DNA of 64,000 bases from Branchiostoma lanceolatum (lineage: Eukaryota; Chordata; Leptocardii; Amphioxiformes; Branchiostomatidae), in contig NC_089739.1 in assembly GCF_035083965.1 (NCBI RefSeq), positions 11,830,001-11,894,000 of the forward strand, written 5' to 3'. The first letter of the stretch is position 1. Each line of letters opens with the position of its first letter. Of this stretch, positions 1 through 10,537 are shown piece after piece. The translations under genes were made by a program, and so were the position numbers. The notes under the pieces are model-generated. The model saw only the letters and a list, made by a program, of their open reading frames with translations. It was not told where the DNA came from and made no database searches.

Positions 1-146
1 TCACAAAGACAGCGTATTTTTGCATCATGAACGTCGCTATACATTGTGATGGTGTTGTTAATTTGAACTAACCATGTATAGAAATGGAAATACATAGACT
101 TTAAAAATTCAAAATATCCGGGCCCTACTATTGATTGGGTTTCCGT
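1..146. mobile_element. TTAA-type MITE family, partial copy 1 (right end)
   Basis: It shares the internal block TTTTTGCATCATGAACGTCG and the end GGGCCC...GATTGGGTTTCC with the copies near 29270, 46173 and 62561. It lies in the last intron of gene 0 and is cut by the window edge. Confidence 0.7.
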
Positions 147-177
147 TAGAATGACATTTTGTTATTTTCCACTGTAG

Positions 178-283
178 CTTTAACCACCCCGAAGCTGAGC
201 CGATTACCTTGGCATGGCAAGGAGGCTGCAGTGGGGAGGGGAGTTCCCCTCTTCTGGACATCGGGCCTGTGATGGTGTCCTAA
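178..283 (+). CDS. Kazal inhibitor gene 0, terminal coding exon only (5' part outside window)
   Basis: Only the last exon is inside the window. It starts after the acceptor ACTGTAG (171-177) with one nucleotide that completes a split codon, as in the terminal exons of genes A-D, and stops at TAA 281-283. It reads F-N-H-P-E-A-E-P-I-T-L-A-W-Q-G-G-C, which matches gene A's last exon and supplies Cys6 of the final Kazal domain. The tail after the Cys is longer than in A and B (it adds a LDIGPVM stretch before the shared V-S end). AATAAA at 373-378 is the likely polyadenylation signal. A MITE end sits directly upstream in the intron (1-146). The product is inferred to be a secreted protease inhibitor. 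Confidence 0.8.
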
Positions 284-297
284 ACATTCCATCCGCA

Positions 298-1112
298 CGA
301 TGGCGCTGCAGTCAGCCATAGGCCTGAACACAACGCTGACAAGGAAATCCAGCGGAAATTCACATTCTGCTGAATAAAAGGCGTTTGAGGAAACATGTCA
401 CAGTCTTTTTTGTTGTGAATAGATACGATATGATATGATGCACCGTTTTGATATTACAAGATTGATATAGATATAAATAGTCAGACTTACCAAACAGCTT
501 TGTCCGTCCAATCTTATTCTTCCCTGCATTGTGATAATAATTCTTTTGATTGATAACTGGATAAGATGATTTCTCATAATGGGCTTTTTCAAGTAGATTT
601 ATAAGATTAAACCTCCTTGTTCTTTTTAAAATAAAACAAAGATAGCCAGGTATACAATACGTGTGTATCATGCAGCAAAAGCTATGTCGAAACTACAACT
701 AGCGACAAAGCTCTTACTGTAGTACCGTGTTTGCATTACAATGTACATACTAGTACGTACATTCTACAAGTAAGGTATGCATAGAATGGCGCAGATGTGC
801 TTTATTTCGTAAAGGAAGCGTGTATTTTCATTATCGTCAATTGTCAGTCAAAAACTTGTTTGTTGATTTCACAAGGGATATAAGATTCTATTTTCTACCT
901 ACTGGCGATTTCTTGAACTAGTGACAAATCAGCCGAGGGTGCTATATCTTGCCCTCTCTACATAGATCAAACAACTTGCCGACGTCATCAGTCTGATTCA
1001 CGTCATTTCCTGTGAGATTTCGCCATAACGTGAGGTCCAGTACATTTATACGCCCAATTGTTAAAACCACAGTCAACGACGGTACTCCATACTCTCCACC
1101 GAGAGACATTTA
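298..1112 (+). repeat. Segmental duplication copy 1: 3'UTR of gene 0 plus a decayed next-gene promoter
   Basis: This stretch aligns along most of its length with 7163-7960. It begins at the 3'UTR block GATGGCGCTGCAGTCAGCCA and runs to the ACGACGGTACT block that in copy 2 lies just upstream of gene A's ATG. In copy 1 the match fades just where the signal-peptide ATG should be. The CRE-like TGACGTCA of copy 2 (7818-7825) is CGACGTCA here (980-987), one ACGTCA is kept (1000-1005), and the third has become CGCCAT. The promoter therefore appears to be a relic with no gene left. Confidence 0.75.
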
Positions 1113-1299
1113 ATCCAATTGGTGTCATGCGACCCATACACGCAAGGTGGCGTCGCTGACACATCTGCTATTACACTAGACCGGCTTAGATTTTCATTGG
1201 AACCGTTTTGATTTGTTATAACAGTGAAGAAATGCTAAAGATAGGCGGCAACTGTGAACATTCCAAGTTTCAATTACACTATTCATTGTATTGTTTTGA

Positions 1300-1415
1300 T
1301 AAATGAATGAATGAATGAATAAACTGACGGATATTAATGACTGATCATGAGATTAATGACTGATTGAATGAATGACTGATTAATTGAATGAGTGAATGAA
1401 TCAATCAATCAGTGA
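1300..1415. repeat. Degenerate ATGAATGA / TGACTGAT microsatellite
   Basis: A run of GAATGAAT units grades into imperfect TGACTGATTAAT units. It is simple sequence with no coding content. Confidence 0.75.
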
Positions 1416-1494
1416 CTGGATAAAAAGATAAAAACACCAGGCCTGAATTCAAATAATTTTATTTCTTAGAGGTGAGATTTTAATATCCTTTTAA

Positions 1495-2412
1495 CCCTAT
1501 CTAGACCGGGGGGGGGGGCTAAAAGTGCCCGCGCCAACTTTGACATCGTATAACTGCCAAACGACGTATAGTAAGACAACCAAACTTGGTGACTTTTCCT
1601 AAAATTTAGTTGGCAGCAATATTATGTTAAAAGTTTAAGTTTATCATTTTTCGTGTTGCCATGGCAACGGGTTTCTGAAGAGGCATTTTATGCAAATTTC
1701 ACTTATTTCGATTTTAACATAGTTGTTTCCAATGTTATCTTGCTCAAAACACACTACTTTCCTACATGTCTAACATCGTATGTAATTTAATGTAACTTTC
1801 ATAATTTAATATTCATAAATTATGCTAACTTGATGACGTCATCGCTCAAAATCCAAGATGGCGGACAAGATCTTTATTGTCGGTATAAACGGGCTTTTCC
1901 CCTTCAAATTCACCACAACCTGGAATTTTCTTAACCAGAAACATTCAGATTAATGTTTTAAATCTATTTTGATTGTTATTTGGGGTCATAAGTGGAAAAA
2001 TGTATTTTCGAAAATTTCAAAATGGCCGATCCAAGATGGCGGATCCCAGGGGTTCGCTAACAACTCATGACGTCATTCGTCGACTTCATTTTTACGTCAA
2101 CGTAGTCACCACTGAAGTCAAATGTCATGGTGTACCTTAAAATCAATAATACGCACTATTTTGTGTAATACCTTTAGATATTATGGAAATTCCCTATTTA
2201 GCCAATAAAATCACATCGATGACGTCATAATTACGTCATATTACGTCATAACGTCACAAAAATTACAAAAATTATAAAACTTTACGTGTTCATCACTCCC
2301 TGCAAATTTGGTGATGATACAACATCCCGTTCCGAAGTTATGAGGGGGGGGGGGCCGAAAGAGCCCCCACCCCCGGTCCAAGAAGTCTCAAAAAAGCCCG
2401 GTCTAGATAGGG
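1495..2412. mobile_element. Non-autonomous piggyBac-type element with TTAA target duplication
   Basis: The left end CCCTATCTAGACCGGG (1495-1510) is matched by its exact inverse CCCGGTCTAGATAGGG at the right end (2397-2412). Both are flanked by TTAA (1491-1494 and 2413-2416). TTAA target duplication with CCC-starting inverted repeats is the hallmark of piggyBac elements. The 918-bp interior has poly-G tracts next to each end and no transposase-like reading frame, so it is non-autonomous. Confidence 0.8.
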
Positions 2413-2416
2413 TTAA

Positions 2417-3808
2417 CAGAACACACACATTGGAGCACACACAAGCAACCACCCACACGAAGTTTTGAAGAATAAATTGTCTATACCAGACTAGAGTAGA
2501 ATTGGTCTAAAAGGGATGAATCGGCTGGTCAAATATGTCCATTTGAATTCGTTTGATATTGGCCCTGAAATATTTTTTTCTTCATTAATCTCTTTTGTTC
2601 AATTTGCAAGACTAAAATGTGCATGACATAATAATCTTTTGAGGTTCGGAATCCAGAAATTGTAATTTTAGTCCTTGTGTTCAGCTGACTAACTTCAAAT
2701 CCTGACTATACATGTGCGAGAAATGTATAGACGTACCCTTTCCCATCTTTATTTCATAATTCATATTATACTAGTACTGGCTTCATCAAATTCAGGACAC
2801 ACGTCATGCAGACCCTAAACACATAGGCTTCTATTAGATGTGGTTCAGAAGGTGGAGATTTCGAAATACGGACGTTTTGAATAATCATATCTGCAAACTT
2901 ACCAATAGGCAAAAATCTTCATTTAAAGGTAATAGTGATACGAGCGCTATGATTTCAACGTTTGTTTCGAAAGATAATGTTTACCTACAACGGAAAGCGG
3001 CCCATGAGAAGGTATGGCAATATTGTGTTAAAAAAAAAAGACTCAGGAAAAAGCCGTTGTAATGCAAGGCATTTTAGGTCCTCAATTTAATCGCATATTT
3101 TCTGAGACAAATGCAATCCCACCACCCAATAATCCTTTTAAACAGCAAACAGTTCTAAATTTAGCCTGCTTATAATCGTATTGACTATCCACTATAACAA
3201 CCGACAAGGAAAAGATCACTTTAGTCGCAAAGGAGTGTGTATGTATGATAAAATATGTGGTGTACTTAAAGTATAATTAAAACAGAAGCTTATATTTGAC
3301 CAATTATTTCAGCATTAAAGAAAATAAAGCTTAGTAATACCAACTATCACATTAGATGCAGCTCCCTTACTTTAAAGACTTTAAAGAATAGGTACTAAAT
3401 GTTAGTGTAGTAGTAGCAGTTAATACATATAGTGATTTAGCCACTAAATATTAGTGTAGTAGTTTCACAAAACTCAAAGATCATAATTCCTAAATAGATA
3501 CATCACCAAGTTTCAAGTGTTTTAACTTACCCCAAACACTGATAGTAACGATACTGAGCCCACTACATAGGGCAATATTAACATTAAACGTTAACTTCAA
3601 CGTTAGTGGAAACTTTATCTTATTTTAAGTTGGAGCTTTTTTGCTATGTAAGATTATGTATCAATTTCCTGTCTATAAACGTGGCCAATTGTAAGGAACA
3701 AACTGCAAGGGGGGGGGGCGTGGAAGGCTTTAACAATTTGTCAATCTTTGTTTATGTTTTTTCTATTAATCAAGAAAATAGAAAGAACGAGAACTCCAAA
3801 CGTTAACT
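2417..3808. other. Gene-free stretch, nothing recognised
   Basis: AT-rich sequence without convincing exons. The only internal structure seen is a short repeat of AAATGTTAGTGTAGTAG / AAATATTAGTGTAGTAG near 3397 and 3447. Confidence 0.5.
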
Positions 3809-6199
3809 TCAGGGCTTGTTGCACAAGAAGTGAATCTCGACCGGACTATGTGGAAGATCCAGCGCCTGTACGTCAGTAAACCCGGCCTCCTGTAGCATCT
3901 GTGCCGCTAACTCCTGCCCCCATAAGGTACCCAGACCCTTCCCCCCGAAGTACAGCGACACCGTCATGCAGTGGAAGAGACTGGCCCCGTAAAGCAGAGG
4001 AGCGGCGGGGTTACCCATGTTGTCTGCCAGATCAGAGTGCCCCTTGATGTCGACCATAGAGAACCGCCCTCCCGGCTTGACCATGCGGAAGATTTCCCGC
4101 AAGGCCATCTCCGGATCTGCCTGGTCATGGATGACGTCCCACACGAGAACGTAATCAAAGGAATCCGACCAATCATCGGGCATCTTGGCCAGGTCGTGCA
4201 CCTGGAACGTGACGTTGGCCAATCCGCGCTTGTTGTTTTCCTCGTTCGCCCATTGGATGACCTCCTCGCTGAAGTCGGTACCGACGAAGGTGCTTTTGGG
4301 GAAGTGTTGGGCCAGGGTCAGGGTCGCGATGCCTCTGCCGCATCCAGCATCAATGACTCTGATGCCAGATTCTGGTTAACGGAAGATTAAAGACGTATAA
4401 TGTAATTACAGTATTTCTAAGGGACAACAAAATGTGACACTTCGCTATGGTGATATAAACCTTAGATTGATTGATTGATTGTTAATTTAGCACATCGTAA
4501 GACATTCTGATTGAAGTAATTTGTTTTGATAGGTCACAGCAACATCTGTTTCTTACCGAGTGCTTCTGCAAGCCCAGGTATCGTGGGTAGAAACTTGCTC
4601 ACAAGGCTCTTGTGCTCGTTTTCCCTGATTTCTGCCATCCACCCGTTAAACTCGGGGTAGGCTGAATACGGCACACCTGCAGAATAAACAACAGACTAAG
4701 AATTAGAAAAATATTTACGTTTCTCACGTTCTATTTAACTTTGCAGTTAGTGGTGTTTCTTTATAGATCAAAGCTGAAACTTTCTTTTGAACAGGTCAAA
4801 GGTACCGGAACGTCTGTGTCGTCCCCCGCTCTTATATTATCCAAGATAGGTACCGTAAAGTCTTTATCGTACCCCGTCCCTATTAGAGATAGTTGCGGGA
4901 AAGTCTGTATCGTCCCCCGTCCCTATTAGAGATAGTTGCGGGAAAGTCTGTATCCTCCCCCGTCCCTATTAGAGATAGGTGCGGAAAAGTCTGTATCGTC
5001 CCCCGTCCCTATTAGAGATAGTTGCGGGAAAGTCTGTATCCCTCCGTTCCTGTCTGAGATAGTTGCCGCGAAGTGTGTATCGTCCCCCGTCCCTGTTATA
5101 GATAGGTTCTCTAAAGTCTGTATCGTCTCCCGTCCCTTTCCAAGATAGACATCACAACGTCCGTACCCCCCTCCCGTCCAAGATAGGTGCCGGAAAGTCT
5201 GTAACGCCCCCCGTCCCTGCAAACGTATAGATTAACACCTACCCTTTGGTCCATCATTCTTGAAACAATCGGCCACGTCATTGGCAACCATGGCTGCCTG
5301 CCTGACGAAGTCGCTCCAGTTTCCCATGCTTCCCATCGCCCCGTCCGGTACCAAAACACCGGCTCTGTGCTTGGGTAAGAAATAAGTCTTCTGCTCCTTG
5401 TCGTAATCAACAATCCGGGCGGTCACCATGATGGCCAACCATTCGCGAACATACCTATGAAAAGTCAGGAAAAAATTTAGTTTTCTTACCTCAGAGAAAA
5501 GCAGTTTTGCAGTCCATCGTTCAATGTGTTCAAACAATGAGCCAGAACAGTGTAACCATATGGTTTGGTGATGCAATGTAAAGAAATGACAGGCACTCCA
5601 TCGCTTACTTAATATGGACTTTGCCCTCACATTCAATACATCCTATGTACTTCCGGGGGAGCATTGGCAGTGTCGTACACAATACGCCCCCTTTAAGACA
5701 GTCCATCGACAGCGTCTTAAAGAATGACTTATCATAATAGTATGCTATGTCCAAGGACATAATGTCGTAGGTATGTCCTTGAAGGAAACTATCTAAGAAA
5801 AGATAAGTATTTGTGACGTTACCACCTCATAACAAATTCTGTCCAACTGTTAACACTGTTTGAAGTAAACCATAGGCCAAGTGACCATGTATGTCGAACA
5901 GGTAGGTTTTGATGTCACATTAGAACCCTACAGAACATAGGAATAAGAAGTTAAAGTGTGTTCATACTATCTAATTGCTACAAGCTTAGTACGTGGAACT
6001 ATATTCACCTCTCCTTCATGCATGCCTTCTCTGCTATTTGCACCGCAGTCTCGGGACCGTCCGCTTCGGCGAGCTGGGCGATCAGGCCCGTACGGGCTCC
6101 CACGGCGATCCCCAGGGACACGAACCCGGACGACACCGTGGTTACCATCCTCAAGGCGAACTGGTCCGCTGTTTCTGGTGCAGTTTCTCCCTCCGCCAT
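3809..6199 (-). CDS. SAM-dependent class I methyltransferase, Rv2258c-like (4 exons, ~361 aa)
   Basis: Exons on the - strand: 6199-6009, 5454-5243, 4676-4557 and 4371-3809. Phases 2, 1, 1 agree at every junction and all introns are GT-AG. The N-terminal ~180 residues look like the helical/winged-helix region of this family (ATARTGLIAQLAE-type helix in exon 1, YVREWL at the start of exon 2). The C-terminal exon carries the Rossmann SAM-binding fold: motif I V-I-D-A-G-C-G-R-G, acidic F-V-G-T-D-F-S-E, V-L-V-W-D-V-I-H-D-Q (motif IV region) and V-K-P-G-G-R-F (post-IV). It stops at TGA 3809-3811. Length is close to what I recall for mycobacterial Rv2258c (~350 aa). The substrate is unknown and no signal peptide is seen, so it is probably cytosolic. 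Intron 2 holds a 43-bp minisatellite. Confidence 0.88.
4800..5222. repeat. 43-bp minisatellite in methyltransferase intron 2
   Basis: About ten degenerate copies of a 43-bp unit containing AAAGTCTGTATCGTCCCCCG and GATAGTTGCGG. The period was read from TATTAGAGAT at 4881 and again at 4924. The array starts about 120 bp from exon 3 and ends about 20 bp before exon 2 (5243). Reading frames inside it on both strands are repeat artefacts. Confidence 0.85.
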
Positions 6200-6261
6200 G
6201 TTGCTTCACTTAGAATAAGTTGTTTGCCTTGGTGCCACACAGAAGACGGGTCCACAGAAAG

Positions 6262-6335
6262 TGCGAAGTGAAACGAAATGGAACTGAATGGAACGATATA
6301 GAACGAAATGGAACGAAATGCGACGAAATGGAACG
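6262..6335. repeat. GAAATGGAAC decamer repeat upstream of the methyltransferase
   Basis: Imperfect tandem copies of GAACGAAATG lie 60-135 bp upstream of the methyltransferase ATG, so they fall in its promoter or 5'UTR. No known function. Confidence 0.65.
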
Positions 6336-6429
6336 GTGCTGCAAAAGCCAACCAAGTAACTTGAAAAGAAAATTAGAAGTCCAAGGGGCACACCCACTTG
6401 ACCACTTGACAGAAGACTTGACAATGTGA

Positions 6430-7162
6430 CGTGTCTACACTGATCCTAATTGTCAATTACAATTAGCAGCAAAATTAGCGGTTTCACCAATGAGAGAGTG
6501 GTTGCATGTCCGTCAACTATTTTCATTTTTGTTTCGCATTTCTACGTTTTGATTGAGGTGGACGTTAATTTTCTAAAAGGTTAAAGGTAATTAAAAACGT
6601 ACTGGGATCTACATTTATATGCTACTTAGATTATGTTTGTTTTTTTACACAGTGGAATGCACTTACAGAGATCAACTCAAGTTCAACCTCAGAAAGAAGT
6701 ACAATGCAGCAGTATATTGTTTTGGTCCTGATGTAAATGTGTAAATGTAAATGATATGGTATATATTATGTGTAAATGTATTGATTTTAAAACGAACGCT
6801 TGTAAAAATCGGAACACAATTCAGGGAGGCATTAGCTAATCCCTGCTTTTGTACTATTTGTGTTGAATTGAATAAAAAAATTGAAATATATTACTACACG
6901 CACATGCCAGTGGCACATTCACCTCAGATGACCCCAATGCCAACATAATGAGGTCCCTTTTGCCCCGCTGTCTTTCTGCCCTCTATAGCAGTGTTCAGGT
7001 GACCTCAAGCTTACATAATCTCTCCACTATGCAGTCTAACTGGCCTTTTCTTGCTGACAATTGGTCTTTTATGAAAGCTGACTCTGTAGATGCTTAAGCT
7101 TAAGGTACTCCTATATGTATATCTCGATATGTATTTTTTTAAATCTATTTATGAAACTTGAG
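6430..7162. other. Gene-free spacer, nothing recognised
   Basis: Sequence between the methyltransferase 5' end and the duplicated gene 0 flank. It is AT-rich with no supported exons. Confidence 0.45.
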
Positions 7163-7960
7163 GATGGCGCTGCAGTCAGCCATAGGCCTGGAAGCAACGT
7201 TGCCAGGGAAATCCAGCGGAAATTCACATTCTGCTGAATAAACGGCGTTTGAGGATTTATGTCACAGTCTTTTTGCAGTGAATAAATATCATGTGGTATG
7301 ACACTCCCTACTAATAAGATAAAAAGCCAGACTTACAAAATTTATATTTACCCCTCCAATCTTACCCTTCGTTTCAATTTGTGATAATACTTCTTTTGAT
7401 TAGTAATGGAATAAGATGATTTTTCACAGTGAGAGTTTCATGAGGTTGAAGAGAATAAACCTCCTTGGGTTTTCTGATCAAACAAAACTAGGCATATACA
7501 ATACGTATACAGCAAAAGCTTGTGGTAGCTGCAACCGACGAGGAACGCCCTCGTTCGACGAAGCTCTAACTGCAGTACCATGTTTGCATTATCTACGTAC
7601 ATTCTGCAACTTGTGGCATGCATAGAATGGCACAGATACGCGTTTCTTTTGAAAATGCATGAGCAGCATAAATTTTACTATCGTTAATTGTCAGTTACAA
7701 GAACGATTTTCACAAAGGACAAATACTAAATTCTGTGCCCCCTAGCGATTTCTTGAAGTAGTGACAGATGAGCAGTGCGTTGTATAGTGCCATCTGTGTA
7801 CAGATCAAACAACTTGCTGACGTCATCGGTCCGATTCACGTCATCACTTCCTGTGAAATACGTCATAACGTGGGGTTCAATACGTTTACACACTCTATAG
7901 TTTAGGATTACAGAGTTAACGACGGTACTTCATACTGTTCACCGAGAAACCTTTAAGTTC
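7163..7960 (+). repeat. Segmental duplication copy 2: orphan 3'UTR plus live promoter of gene A
   Basis: It starts with a 3'UTR block (GATGGCGCTGCAGTCAGCCA, AATAAA near 7237) nearly identical to that after gene 0, but no coding exon lies upstream. It ends at gene A's start codon. The block therefore carries an orphan 3'UTR at its left end and an active promoter at its right. Confidence 0.75.
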
Positions 7961-7963
7961 ACT
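7797..7963 (+). promoter_or_regulatory. Gene A promoter region with CRE-like sites
   Basis: A palindromic TGACGTCA (7818-7825) is followed by ACGTCA cores at 7838-7843 and 7860-7865, within 150 bp of the ATG. Such sites bind CREB/ATF factors in animals. No clear TATA box was seen. Two of the three sites are degraded in the geneless paralogue at 960-1110, which fits function being lost there. This is inference from motif and comparison only. Confidence 0.5.
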
Positions 7964-10506
7964 ATGGTTGTCCTGCAGTGTTTGTTGGTCGCAGTCTTGC
8001 TGGCCGGTATGTATACAATATCATGTCATACCTGGGCCTAATAAGGGTGTTCCAGACCGTGTGATAACTATCCGTATCACATAGGGTTCGGGAGTTGTAT
8101 CACACGGGCTTCCATAGAATATTTCGAATGCATTTAGAGCGCCCCGGTTCCGCCGCCGTAGAAAATTCGAATACCGGACTCGGAGGTTGGGCTGGCACCT
8201 TGGGTAATACAGAATACCCCGTGTTCTATTCTATATGTACATTCTTTGCATCACGGTGATTTTATTTTCAAAACTTCAATCATTCTATATCTTAACATTT
8301 CACCTTGAAATTATGTTTTAATGTTACATTGATAGGGTAGAAGATGTGCTTAGTGCAGACGTTTATAATTTTTGCCAAACTAACCTAGGGACGTAAAACA
8401 AAATAACACCTCGCAAAAAAAAGGTTTAAAAAAGCAACAGCAAGCACCTCCTTGATTTTCTAAAAAAAAAAATACTTCTTGGCGCTATTCCAATATAATA
8501 AACACTTAAACCTATACATAGTTGTTTAGATGATAAGTTGACTGTAGTATAGGGTTGATTATTCAATCATGTGTAGGGAACCACTCAGTTTGATAAAGTA
8601 ATATGTGGCCATATGGTAATGATAACGTTCGTGACAAAGGCCGCCAGAGAAGCAGGTGGTGGACCTCTCACGCACAAGTAAATTCTTTGCCGGATGATAT
8701 AATTTCTTTAGTGTCACTCATCAAATATGTATAAGACCTTGATAGGGTTTGTAGATTGAATCTTTAAAAACACACACTGCACGAAATGGCCTCGGATCCC
8801 GGCGGATACGCACAGAGATTCCTCCGGAAATATTCGAAAGCCCGTGCGGATTTAGTCGGATCCGTAATAGTTACGTTGGATCCGCCTGTATCCGTCATTA
8901 TCCGCCCAAAATACAGAGAAATCCCTGTACGTATCCGCTGGGATCCGAGGCCATTTCGTGCAGTGACATGCACAGAGGCATTCGTTAGATCATCTCTGGA
9001 AAACATATCTAGGCAAACAGTCTAGTATGCAGTTCTAACGAAAGCTGGTTGAAGGTCCACTGCTTTTTCCGCACAAGAGCTACCTACCACTGGAAAATAT
9101 GACCATAGCATGTCCAAAACACGAGAAACCTTTGACCGTTCGCATGCGTACTCGGAATGGTGAATGGCCTTATTGGGAGGCTCACTGTCAGTCATTAGTC
9201 TATGTATAAACACACCAGGCTTTGTTGACACAACAAAAGTACAGCGGCTGTCGAAAGGTCTTCTACAACAATACATACAATCAAACAAGTGGATATAATA
9301 AACCCACTTGTAGATTCGATTGCGCATGTGCAGTGACAAAGGTGAAGGCCCCTGAGACACAAACAAAACACCTCTCTGCATTGTTATGCGAATCGAGACA
9401 ATGGTCGAGAAGATAACTGTTTACTACTCAGGGGCCTTCACCTTTGACATTGCACATGCGTACTCGAATCTACGAATGGGCTTATTGGTCTAGGTATATT
9501 ACACAACAATCTATATTGACTCAACAAAAGTGAGGCGACTTTCGCAAAGTGTTCTACAAGTATACATGCTAACAAACAAACAAACAAACAAACAAACAAA
9601 CAAACGAAGAGGTGGATACAAAACAATGTTCATCACTTTTATGTCCGTTGCAGGTTCGCAGGCTAAGTCTGTCCGTCAGAGCGGCTGTCCCTTCTTCTGT
9701 CCGTTCATCCACCTGCCGGTGTGCGGGTCGAACGCCGTCACCTATGGCAACCAGTGTGAGCTGGACATAGCCGCCTGCCAACTAGCTGCACAGTAAGATT
9801 TTCATTCGTTGGTTCGAGTGCGCATGTGCAGTATCAAAGATGAAGGCCCGTGGCTTATAAAAAGTCTTTTACAATCGTTATACAAAAGCCTCGATTTGTA
9901 TAACGATGCCAAGACTGGTTTTGTTTACATCTCAGGGGCCTTAACCTTAACTTTTGACACTGCACATGCGTACTCGATTCTACGAGCGGGCTTATATGAA
10001 AACATTTCAATCAGGACATTCCCTATCACGCAGTTCTCGTGCATTCTCGTACTAATTATGAAGATCTCGCGCTGTGCGAGATTTTAAAAGAAATCAGTAC
10101 TTGCGATTCTTTAATCGTACGTGAAAGATGGGCACAAAAACGCATCCCAGTTTTCTTCTTTTTTCATTGCAAGGTTCTCTAACGAGCCTGACTTTGAACC
10201 ATTGACCACCGCCTACCAAGGCCATTGCGGAAGGGACGACGCCAAGCGCCAGTTGGACTTGTGGAACCACCCCTCTGGCTGCCCGATGATCTGCCCTGCC
10301 ATCTACGCCCCAGTCTGCGGCAGCAACGGCCAGACTTACAGCAGCAACTGCTCCCTCGAAAGCGCCGCTTGCTTCGCAACGTAAGTTAATCATAACGTAC
10401 ACGTGAAGATACATGGACATCGGTCTGAAAGCTCATCTTTCAAGCTGAAATAGCCCGTCCTTTAGAATTTCCACTCAACAAGAAATCAACCGCTTTTACA
10501 TGTATA

Positions 10507-10537
<31 letters not shown>

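Noticed and set aside
5232-5636. 134-residue - strand frame extending upstream of methyltransferase exon 2
   Set aside because: The frame passes through the acceptor TCATAG (5455-5460); sequence above it is intron and the split codon with exon 1 fits only the spliced form.
8764-9025. Overlapping ~80-residue frames on both strands
   Set aside because: They are produced by the palindromic MITE at 8775-8965.
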